A stretch of DNA of 64,000 nucleotides from Bradyrhizobium sp. cir1 (GTDB lineage Bacteria; Pseudomonadota; Alphaproteobacteria; Rhizobiales; Xanthobacteraceae): contig NZ_JACIHE010000004.1 in the NCBI RefSeq assembly GCF_014198245.1, positions 248,001 to 312,000 of the forward strand. Reading direction: 5' to 3'. Position numbers and translations under genes: made by a program. The notes below the pieces were generated by a model. It was not told the DNA's origin, made no database searches, and was given only the letters and a program-made list of their open reading frames with translations. Positions 24,682-33,682 of the stretch are shown here, one piece after another. Each line of letters opens with the position of its first letter. The stretch's first letter is position 1.

Positions 24682-25458
24682 ATGACTCTGATCGATATGA
24701 ACTGCGACATGGGCGAAGGTTTCGGCGTCTACACGCTCGGCGATGATGCCGAGATGCTGCGGACCGTCACCTCCGCCAACATCGCCTGCGGCTTTCATGC
24801 CGGCGATCCGCTCGTCATGCATCGCACTCTGAGCGAGGCGAAGGCCAATGGCGTGCAAGCCGGTGCGCATCCCGGCTTTCTCGATCTCTGGGGTTTTGGC
24901 CGCAGGCCCATCCAGGGCGAGCGTCCAGCCGACATCGAGAAGATCGTGCTCTACCAGGTGGGCGCGCTGATGGCGCTGGCGTCCGACGCCGGTCACTCCG
25001 TTCGCCACGTCAAGACCCACGGTGCGCTCGGCAACATCGCCGCGGAGGATCGCGACCTCGCCGAAGCCGTGGCGCGTGCGATCCGCACCATCGATCGCAA
25101 CCTGATCTTCGTGGTGATGCCCGGCCAGGAGACGGAGCGGGCCGGCGAGAAATTCGGCCTGCCGCTGGTGCGCGAGATCTATGCCGATCGCGCCTATGCC
25201 GACAACGGCAATCTGGTGTCGCGCCGCCTCGCCGGAGCCGTCATTCATGATGCCGAGGTCGCGTCCGAACGGGTCATTCGCATGATCGAGGACCGCGCGA
25301 TCACGTGCCTGTCGGGAGCGCAGTTGCCGACCCGCATCGACAGCGTCTGTGTCCATGGCGATACGCCGGGCGCGGTCGCGATGGCGCAACGCCTGAAGTC
25401 GCGCCTTGACGCAGCGGGCGTCACGCTGGCACCGATGGCCAAGGTCATCGGTGCCTGA
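24682..25458 (+). CDS. pxpA: 5-oxoprolinase subunit A (LamB/YcsF family)
   Basis: A 258-aa protein beginning with the family motif LIDMNCDMGEGFGVYTLGDD and continuing SANIACGFHAGDP, GAHPGFLDLWGFGRR and VKTHGALGN. PxpA works with PxpB and PxpC in ATP-dependent opening of 5-oxoproline to glutamate. No pxpB or pxpC lies in this window, so partners must be elsewhere or the protein is used alone. Three in-frame ATGs occur (24670, 24679, 24682); GAGGA spacing favours 24682. Its end is convergent to lpdA 35 bp away. Confidence 0.9.
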   Translation: MTLIDMNCDMGEGFGVYTLGDDAEMLRTVTSANIACGFHAGDPLVMHRTLSEAKANGVQAGAHPGFLDLWGFGRRPIQGERPADIEKIVLYQVGALMALASDAGHSVRHVKTHGALGNIAAEDRDLAEAVARAIRTIDRNLIFVVMPGQETERAGEKFGLPLVREIYADRAYADNGNLVSRRLAGAVIHDAEVASERVIRMIEDRAITCLSGAQLPTRIDSVCVHGDTPGAVAMAQRLKSRLDAAGVTLAPMAKVIGA

Positions 25459-25493
25459 GGCGCCCTTCGTCTGGCCTCCGCCCGGGGGCAGGC

Positions 25494-26891
25494 CTAGACG
25501 TGGATCGCGTGGCCGAGTGCCTTGAATGCGGCTTCCTGGATCGCTTCGCCCAGCGTGGGATGCGCGTGGATCGTGCCGGCGATGTCCTGCAAGACAGCGC
25601 CCATCTCGATCGCCAGGCCAAACGCGGCAGAAAGCTCCGAGATGCCCTGTCCAACGGCCTGGATACCAAGGACGCGTTGATTGTCGGCCCTGGCGACGAC
25701 GCGCACGAAGCCGGGCTCGCCATGGCGCGTCATCGCGCGGCCGTTGGCTGCAAAGGGACATTGTCCAACCTTGATGTCAATGCCGGCCTGGCGAGCCTCT
25801 TCCGGTGACAAGCCGGCGGAGACGATCTCGGGATCGGTGAAGCAGATTGCCGGGATGCACTGCTTGTCCCATGCGCGCGGCATGCCGGCGGCGATTTCCG
25901 CCACCATCTCGCCCTGCGCCATGGCGCGATGGGCCAGCATCGGCTCTCCCGTGACATCGCCGATCGCATAGATGCCGCGCATCGAGGTCTCGCAATGCTG
26001 GCCGATCCGGATGAAGCGATCGTCCATGTCGAGCACGAGTTGCTCCAGCCCTAATGCGGCCGTGACCGGCGCGCGCCCGACCGTGACGAGAATCTTGTCA
26101 GCCGCGAGGCTGCGCTCGCGGCCATCGGCCGTCTCGATTCGCAATCCGTCGCCTCGGGCGGTCGGGCCGAGCGCCCGGGCGCCGGTCAGCACCTCGACGC
26201 CGAGCGCGCTCAGGCGTTTTGTGATCGGAGCCGTCAACTCGGCATCGTAGAGCGGCAGGATGTTGTCCAGCGCCTCCACCACGGACACCTTGCTCCCCAG
26301 CTTGGCGAAGGCGGTCCCGAGCTCGAGCCCGATATAGCCGCCGCCGACGACGACAAGGGACTTTGGCACTTCTGCGAGCGACAGTGCACCGGTCGAGGAG
26401 ATGACCCTGCCGCCGAACGGCAGGGACGGCAGCTCGACGGGTGCCGAGCCAGTTGCGATCACAACCGTCTCGGCCTTGATCGTCTTCGGGCCGGTCTCGG
26501 TTTCGACGACGATCGTCTTGCCGTCGCGGAAGCGTGCATGGCCCTGAACGATCTTGACCTTGGCCTTGCGGAGCAGCGCGGCGACGCCGTTGTTCAACCG
26601 TTGCACGATGCCGTCCTTCCAGGCGATCGCCCGCTTGAAGTCCAGCGCGGGCTCTGCCGCCGTCAGGCCGAACGGCGTCTTGCTGCTGGCGGCCTCGGTC
26701 AGCTTCTCGAATTCCTCGGCAACGTGAATCATCGCCTTCGAGGGAATGCAGCCGACGTTCAGGCAGCTTCCGCCGAGCTTGCCGCGTTCGACGAGGACGG
26801 TGTCGAGGCCGAGCTGGCCGGCGCGGATCGCGCACACATAGCCGCCGGGGCCGCCACCGATAACGACAAGCTGACAGGTGATCTCGGTCAT
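25494..26891 (-). CDS. lpdA: Dihydrolipoyl dehydrogenase (E3)
   Basis: FAD flavoprotein, 465 aa, that reoxidises the lipoyl group of the E2 subunit and makes NADH. It has the FAD motif VIGGGPGGYVCAIRAGQLGL, the redox disulfide C43/C48 in GGSCLNVGCIPS, the NAD motif VVGGGYIGLELGTAFAKLGS, and the active-site His-Glu in HAHPTLGEAIQEAAF near the C-terminus. It is the last gene of the minus-strand branched-chain oxoacid dehydrogenase operon, 13 bp after E2. Confidence 0.95.
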   Translation of the reverse strand: MTEITCQLVVIGGGPGGYVCAIRAGQLGLDTVLVERGKLGGSCLNVGCIPSKAMIHVAEEFEKLTEAASSKTPFGLTAAEPALDFKRAIAWKDGIVQRLNNGVAALLRKAKVKIVQGHARFRDGKTIVVETETGPKTIKAETVVIATGSAPVELPSLPFGGRVISSTGALSLAEVPKSLVVVGGGYIGLELGTAFAKLGSKVSVVEALDNILPLYDAELTAPITKRLSALGVEVLTGARALGPTARGDGLRIETADGRERSLAADKILVTVGRAPVTAALGLEQLVLDMDDRFIRIGQHCETSMRGIYAIGDVTGEPMLAHRAMAQGEMVAEIAAGMPRAWDKQCIPAICFTDPEIVSAGLSPEEARQAGIDIKVGQCPFAANGRAMTRHGEPGFVRVVARADNQRVLGIQAVGQGISELSAAFGLAIEMGAVLQDIAGTIHAHPTLGEAIQEAAFKALGHAIHV

Positions 26892-26904
26892 TGCTTCTTC
26901 TGCC

Positions 26905-28188
26905 TCAGGGGTCGACGAAGATCGTCGCCGGGTTCTCCAGCAGCTCCTTGAGCCTTTGCACGAAGACGGCGGCGTCCCATCCGTCGATGACGCGGTGATC
27001 GAAGCTGGAGGAGAGGTTCATCATCTTGCGTGGCACGAACTGCGTGCCGTCCCAGACCGGACGCACCGCGATCTTGTTGACGCCGACAATGGCGACCTCG
27101 GGGTGGTTGATCACGGGCGTGGTCGCAAGGCCGCCAAGCGCGCCGAGCGAGGTGATGGTGATCGTCGATCCCGTCAGTTCCTCGCGCGTCGCGGTGCCCT
27201 CGCGGGCGCGCTGCGCGAGACGGTTCAGCTCGAGGCTGCAGTCCCGAAGGTCGCGCGCCTCAACATGCTTCACCACAGGCACGACGAGGCCCGCCGGGGT
27301 CTGGGTCGCGATGCCGATATGGATGCCGGCGTGCTGATGCACGATGCCGGCCTCGTCGTCATAGAGCGCGTTGAGCGCGGGCTGCTCGGCAAGTGCCTTG
27401 ACCATGGCGCGCATCAGGAAGGGCAGCAGCGTCAGCTTGGGATGCTCCGGCGCCGGCTTCCTGTTCAGCGACGCGCGAAAATCCTCCAGCGGCGAGACGT
27501 TGACCTCCTCGATGATGGTGATGTGCGGAATGCGGGACTTCGATAGCGCCATCTTCTCGGCAATGCGGCGGCGCAAACCGACCACCTTGATGTCGGTGAC
27601 GGCGGTCTTCGGGGTCATGCCGCGACCGTGGACCGGCGCCGGTCCGCGCGACAGGAAGGCGTCGATGTCCTCATGGGTGATGCGTCCGGCGGGGCCGGTG
27701 CCGTGGATCTGACGCAGGTCGATGCCGGCTTCGCGCGCCTTGAGGCGTATGGCGGGCGAGGCCAGCGGCTTCTCGCCCGGCGCGCGGCGGACTGCCGATG
27801 TGGTCGCCGGCCGGGCCTCGATCGCCGCGGGGGGAACGCGGGCAGGGGACGCCGGCCGAGCATCCGGAGCTTCGGCTTTCGTCACGGGCGATGGCACTGC
27901 TACGTCTTTCGTCGGCGCCTCGTCTGCCGGCTCCGAGGCGTCATCGCCGGCGACCTTGAGTTTCACGAGCGTGGAGCCGATCGCCACCGCTTCACCGATC
28001 TTGGCGCCGATCCAGCTGACCTCGCCCGCGAGCGGCGAGGGAATTTCGACCGAGGCCTTGTCGGTCATCACGGTGGCAAGCAGATCGTCCTCGCGAACGA
28101 GATCGCCCACCTCGACGTGCCATTCGACCAGTTCGGCTTCGGCAATGCCTTCGCCGATATCCGGGAGCTTGACGCTGCGCTCGCCCAT
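26905..28188 (-). CDS. bkdB: Branched-chain 2-oxoacid dehydrogenase E2 (lipoyl acyltransferase)
   Basis: Core acyltransferase of the complex, 427 aa. An N-terminal lipoyl domain has lipoylated Lys44 in MTDKASVEIP. A Pro/Ala-rich linker follows, then the peripheral subunit-binding domain (ASPAIRLKAREAGIDLRQIH) and the catalytic domain ending with SFDHRVIDGWDAA, containing the catalytic His and Asp. A single lipoyl domain is usual for BCKDH E2. ATG 28188 overlaps the E1beta stop by one base (TGATG). Confidence 0.94.
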   Translation of the reverse strand: MGERSVKLPDIGEGIAEAELVEWHVEVGDLVREDDLLATVMTDKASVEIPSPLAGEVSWIGAKIGEAVAIGSTLVKLKVAGDDASEPADEAPTKDVAVPSPVTKAEAPDARPASPARVPPAAIEARPATTSAVRRAPGEKPLASPAIRLKAREAGIDLRQIHGTGPAGRITHEDIDAFLSRGPAPVHGRGMTPKTAVTDIKVVGLRRRIAEKMALSKSRIPHITIIEEVNVSPLEDFRASLNRKPAPEHPKLTLLPFLMRAMVKALAEQPALNALYDDEAGIVHQHAGIHIGIATQTPAGLVVPVVKHVEARDLRDCSLELNRLAQRAREGTATREELTGSTITITSLGALGGLATTPVINHPEVAIVGVNKIAVRPVWDGTQFVPRKMMNLSSSFDHRVIDGWDAAVFVQRLKELLENPATIFVDP

Positions 28189-29204
28189 CAGCGTGTCTCC
28201 ACGATATCGCGCAGTGCCTGCCCGAGTCTGGCAGGGCCGGGGAAATAGTCCCATTCCTGCGCATGCGGGTAGGGCGTGTCCCAGCCGGTGACGCGCATCA
28301 CCGGCGCTTCGAGATGATAGAAGCAGTGCTCCTGCACCAGCGCCGTCAGCTCCGCGCCGAAGCCGGAGGTCAGCGTTGCTTCGTGCAGCACGATGCAGCG
28401 GCCGGTCTTGGCGACGGAAGCCACGATCGTCTCGAGATCGAGCGGAAGCAGGGTGCGCAGGTCGATCACCTCGGCATCGACACCCGTCTCCTCGACGGCA
28501 GCGAGAGCGACGTGAACCATGGTGCCATAGGCAAGGATGGTGACAGCTTCGCCAGCGCGTCGCGTCACGGCCTTGCCGAGGGGCGTGGTGTAGTGTCCCT
28601 CCGGCACTTCGGAGAGCTCATGCCTGGCCCATGCGGTGACCGGGCGATCGTGATGACCGTCGAACGGGCCGTTGTAGAGCCGCTTCGGCTCCAGAAAGAT
28701 GACGGGGTCCGGATCCTCGATGGCCGCGATCAGGAGGCCCTTCGCATCATAGGGATTGGAGGGCACCACGGTCTTCAGTCCCGAGACGTGCGTAAACAGC
28801 GCCTCGGGGCTCTGGCTGTGGGTTTGCCCGCCGAAAATGCCGCCGCCGGTCGGCATGCGGATGACGAGGGGACAGGTGAAGTCGCCGGCCGAACGATAGC
28901 GCAGGCGCGCTGCCTCCGAGACGATCTGGTCGTAAGCCGGATACATGTAGTCGGCGAACTGGATTTCGATGCAGGGCCGCAGTCCATAGGCCGCCATGCC
29001 GATTGCGGTGCCGACGATGCCGGATTCGCTGATCGGCGCGTCGAAGCAGCGCGAGACGCCGTATTTCTGCTGCAGCCCCTGCGTGCAGCGGAACACGCCG
29101 CCGAAAAAGCCGACGTCCTCGCCATAGACCACGACGTCGTCGTTGCGGGCCATCGAGACGTCGAGCGCCGAGCGGATTGCCTCGATCATCGTCATGCGCG
29201 GCAC
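28188..29204 (-). CDS. bkdA2: Branched-chain 2-oxoacid dehydrogenase E1 beta
   Basis: Beta subunit of the thiamine-diphosphate E1 component, 338 aa. It has the transketolase-like domain (VYGEDVGFFGGVFRCTQGLQ; PISESGIVGTAIGMAAYGLR with the Glu that activates TPP) and a C-terminal domain (LRTLLPLDLETIVASVAKTG). The start is GTG 29204, with GGAG eight bases upstream. ATG 29195 is an alternative. It lies 3 bp after the E1alpha stop. Confidence 0.94.
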   Translation of the reverse strand: MPRMTMIEAIRSALDVSMARNDDVVVYGEDVGFFGGVFRCTQGLQQKYGVSRCFDAPISESGIVGTAIGMAAYGLRPCIEIQFADYMYPAYDQIVSEAARLRYRSAGDFTCPLVIRMPTGGGIFGGQTHSQSPEALFTHVSGLKTVVPSNPYDAKGLLIAAIEDPDPVIFLEPKRLYNGPFDGHHDRPVTAWARHELSEVPEGHYTTPLGKAVTRRAGEAVTILAYGTMVHVALAAVEETGVDAEVIDLRTLLPLDLETIVASVAKTGRCIVLHEATLTSGFGAELTALVQEHCFYHLEAPVMRVTGWDTPYPHAQEWDYFPGPARLGQALRDIVETR

Positions 29205-29207
29205 GGC

Positions 29208-30751
<1,544 letters not shown>

Positions 30752-30802
30752 GTCGCGTTCTCTCCCGGCACAATGATAATCTCTCAGTTCGAGAAAATTT
30801 CC

Positions 30803-30830
30803 CAAATTTCGGGTGTGTTGGCCGAATTTG
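30803..30830. promoter_or_regulatory. AT-rich inverted motif, candidate AsnC operator
   Basis: CAAATTTCGG at 30803-30812 and CCGAATTTG at 30822-30830 form an imperfect inverted repeat in the 125-bp divergent region between the bkd operon and the AsnC gene. Lrp/AsnC proteins bind AT-rich inverted motifs in such positions. Confidence 0.4.
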
Positions 30831-30876
30831 CGGAAGGTTTTCCCGTCAGAATACAAAAAGACAGAAGGATTGACTG

Positions 30877-31377
30877 ATGCCATCCAAGCGCGGCCCCGTC
30901 GAGGAGCTCGATCAGCTGGATCGCCGGATTCTCTCGGCGCTTTGCGAGAACGGCCGCTTGACGACGAGTGCGCTGGCGGAGCAGGTCGGGCTTTCGAGCT
31001 CGCCGTGCTGGACCAGGGTGAAGCGCCTGGAGGAAAACGGCGCGATCGAGAAATATGTCGCGGTGCTCAATCACGCCAATCTGGGATACAACAACATCGC
31101 CTTCGTCGAGATCTCGCTGGACAAGCACGACGACAAGGTGCTCGAGCGCTTCGGCACTGCGCTGTCGCGAATTCCGGAGGTGATGGAAGCCTATCTGGTG
31201 ACCGGCGAGTACGATTATCTCATCAAGGTCGTGGTGCGGGACACCGATCACTACGAGCGCTTCCTGCGACAGGCGTTGTACAGGATCCCGGGCATCCGGC
31301 AGTCGCGGACGACGTTCGGCCTGCGCACCCTGAAGCGCCAGATATCGATCGATCCTTCCAAGGCCGGTCAGCCCTGA
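30877..31377 (+). CDS. bkdR: Lrp/AsnC family regulator of the bkd operon
   Basis: A 166-aa regulator: winged helix (LDQLDRRILSALCENGRLTT; LAEQVGLSSSPCWTRVKRLE) and RAM effector domain with YLVTGEYDYLIKVVV. It is divergent from the branched-chain dehydrogenase operon, the same arrangement as BkdR in pseudomonads, so it probably activates that operon when branched-chain amino acids are present. ATG 30877 follows GAAGGA. The aldehyde dehydrogenase follows after 105 bp. The gene symbol is by analogy. Confidence 0.88.
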   Translation: MPSKRGPVEELDQLDRRILSALCENGRLTTSALAEQVGLSSSPCWTRVKRLEENGAIEKYVAVLNHANLGYNNIAFVEISLDKHDDKVLERFGTALSRIPEVMEAYLVTGEYDYLIKVVVRDTDHYERFLRQALYRIPGIRQSRTTFGLRTLKRQISIDPSKAGQP

Positions 31378-31482
31378 CATTGGCGGCCTCTGCCCGAGGC
31401 AAAGAATCACCGCTATGAAAGCACGAAAACAAACAACGGCGGGGCATCGGTCCATCGCCTCGGTCGAGACAGGAGTACTGCG

Positions 31483-32964
31483 ATGACGAAAGCTGAGATC
31501 CGATTTCCGGTCGACGGCCGAACCCGAAAGATGTTCGTCGACGGCGCGTGGGTGGATGCCCGCTCGGGCAAGGTCTTCGAGACGCGCAACCCCGCGACAG
31601 GCGAAGTCATCGGTCGTGTCCCCTGCGGCGAGGCCGCCGACATCAATGCCGCGGTCACTGCTGCCCGTCGCGCTTTCGTCGGACCATGGAGCCGCTTCAA
31701 ACCGTTCGAGCGGCAGGCGCTGCTGCTGCGGATCGCCGACCTGTTCGAGAAGCACTGGGAGGAGATCAGCCAATCCGATACGGCGGATATGGGAATGCCG
31801 ATCGCCCGGACGCGGGCGAACAAGCTCCGCGTGATCGGCATGCTGCGATACTACGCCGGCATGGCGACCGCGCTCCACGGGCAGACGGTCGACAATTCGC
31901 TTCCGGGAGACATCGTCTCGTTCACGCGGAAGGAGCCCATCGGCGTGGTTGGCGCCATCATTCCGTGGAATGCGCCGACGGCCGCATCGGTCTGGAAGAT
32001 CGGACCCGCGCTCGCGACCGGCTGCACCATCGTCCTCAAGCCCTCGGAAGAGGCGCCGCTGACGCCGCTGCTGATCGCGGATCTGATGAACGAGGCTGGC
32101 GTGCCGCCCGGCGTCGTCAACGTGGTGACCGGAACCGGGCTTGAAGCCGGCGCGCCTCTGGCCGAACATCCCGGTGTCGACAAGATCGTCTTCACGGGAT
32201 CCACCGCGACCGGACAGGCGATCATCCGCGCGTCGGCCGGCAACCTCAAGCGGGTGTCTCTTGAGCTTGGCGGAAAGTCGCCGGTCATCGTCTGCGCCGA
32301 CGCCGATCTCGACAAGGCCGTGCCGATCGCCGCGATGGCTGCATTCGCCAATTCAGGCCAGATCTGCATCGCCGGCTCACGCCTGTTCGTAGAGCGTAAA
32401 ATCCATGATGAATTGGTCGAGCGGCTTGGCAAGTTCGCCTCGGCGCTGAAGATCGGCGATGGCGCCGATCCTTCGACGGAAATCGGACCCCTCGTGTCCC
32501 AGCGCCAGCTCGACAAGGTCGAGGGCTTCCTGCAAAGCGGACGCGACGAGGGCGCGAAGGTGGTGGCCGGCGGCCGGCGCGCGAAGGAGGGCAGTCTCGC
32601 CAAAGGCAACTTCGTCGAGCCGACGGTGTTCGCCGGCGTCTCCGACGACATGCAGATCGCCCGGGACGAGATTTTCGGCCCGGTCATTTCCGCGCTGCCG
32701 TTCGACACCCTCGACGAGGCCGTGGAAAGAGCCAATGCGACACCGTACGGGCTCGCGGCAGGTGTCTTCACGCGCGATGTGAGCAAGGCCCACATCATCT
32801 CGCGCAGCTTGCGCGCAGGATCGGTATGGGTGAACACCTATCACGCGCTCGATCCCGCAATGCCGTTCGGCGGCTACAAGATGAGCGGCTATGGCCGCGA
32901 GGGCGGCACCGAGCATCTCGACGAATACCTGCAAACGAAGGGCGTCTGGATCAAGCTGGACTGA
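31483..32964 (+). CDS. NAD-dependent aldehyde dehydrogenase
   Basis: A 493-aa ALDH: substrate-level motifs PWNAPTAASVWKIGPALATG, cofactor loop FTGSTATGQ, Glu261 in SLELGGKSP and catalytic Cys295 in SGQICIAGSR. The C-terminus is FGGYKMSGYGREGGTEHLDE. Closest by feel to betaine-aldehyde/phenylacetaldehyde-type ALDHs. It lies in the direction of the AsnC gene and could oxidise aldehydes made from branched-chain or aromatic amino acids. ATG 31483 has AGGAG. Confidence 0.9.
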   Translation: MTKAEIRFPVDGRTRKMFVDGAWVDARSGKVFETRNPATGEVIGRVPCGEAADINAAVTAARRAFVGPWSRFKPFERQALLLRIADLFEKHWEEISQSDTADMGMPIARTRANKLRVIGMLRYYAGMATALHGQTVDNSLPGDIVSFTRKEPIGVVGAIIPWNAPTAASVWKIGPALATGCTIVLKPSEEAPLTPLLIADLMNEAGVPPGVVNVVTGTGLEAGAPLAEHPGVDKIVFTGSTATGQAIIRASAGNLKRVSLELGGKSPVIVCADADLDKAVPIAAMAAFANSGQICIAGSRLFVERKIHDELVERLGKFASALKIGDGADPSTEIGPLVSQRQLDKVEGFLQSGRDEGAKVVAGGRRAKEGSLAKGNFVEPTVFAGVSDDMQIARDEIFGPVISALPFDTLDEAVERANATPYGLAAGVFTRDVSKAHIISRSLRAGSVWVNTYHALDPAMPFGGYKMSGYGREGGTEHLDEYLQTKGVWIKLD

Positions 32965-33003
32965 CTTTGGAACGACGCAAGCGAGCCCCAAAGCTGTACG
33001 CCG

Positions 33004-33390
33004 CTATTGTCGCGCGGCGATCGCGGTCATCTCGAGCTTGACGCCAGGACCGAGGTCGGCCACGCCGATTGCGGCTCGCGCCGGCAGATGCGCTTCTGCG
33101 AAATGCGCCTTCCAGGCCGCATTGAACTCGGCCTTCTCCTTCAGGTTGGTCATGTAGATGGTCACCTGAAGGACGTTGGCTAGATCGGATCCGAGAGTCT
33201 TCAACAGGCGCGCCAGCTGCCCAAGCACGTCGCTGGCCTGGCCCGACATGTCGAGGCTGGTGTCCTCGGGGACGATTCCGCCGATGTAGAGCACACCGTT
33301 GTGCTCGACCACCTCGTGGAGCAGTCCTTCGTAGGGCAAGACGCGCTGGATCATGATGAGGCCGATGTTTGCTGAGGGGACGGGCGGCAT
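33004..33390 (-). CDS. RidA-family protein
   Basis: A YjgF/YER057c/UK114 protein of about 128 aa. The family hydrolyses reactive enamine/imine intermediates. Conserved blocks are GLLHEVVEHNGVLYIGGIVP, QLARLLKTLGSDLANVLQVT and IGVADLGPGVKLEMTAIAAR. The active-site Arg of RidA (usually RxxVGVxxL) appears as ARAAIGVADL. The start is uncertain: ATG 33390 has GGAA nearby, while ATG 33354 would match the shortest family members. It is convergent with the aldehyde dehydrogenase and divergent from the molybdopterin enzyme. Confidence 0.85.
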   Translation of the reverse strand: MPPVPSANIGLIMIQRVLPYEGLLHEVVEHNGVLYIGGIVPEDTSLDMSGQASDVLGQLARLLKTLGSDLANVLQVTIYMTNLKEKAEFNAAWKAHFAEAHLPARAAIGVADLGPGVKLEMTAIAARQ

Positions 33391-33682
33391 ATCGCACATT
33401 TCCATTTCGGTGTCGCTGCAGGAGATTTCGCGTGCCTGCAAATGGTTCGACCCAGGCACTCTGAATGCGATCCGATAAGGCTTTGAAAATAAAAGAATAA
33501 ATTGGCGGTGGAATCGTCGTCGATCGCTGGCCGAATGTTCACCAAGATGTAGTTGCGCACGAGAGCCCAGCATTTCCGCCGACCCTGACCCCGACGACAT
33601 CGGGGGGTGGATCGGTATACTGCCACCGGAATTGACTCGGGGCGCGGCTGAACCGTGCCACGCCCGGAACAAGGATCTCGCG

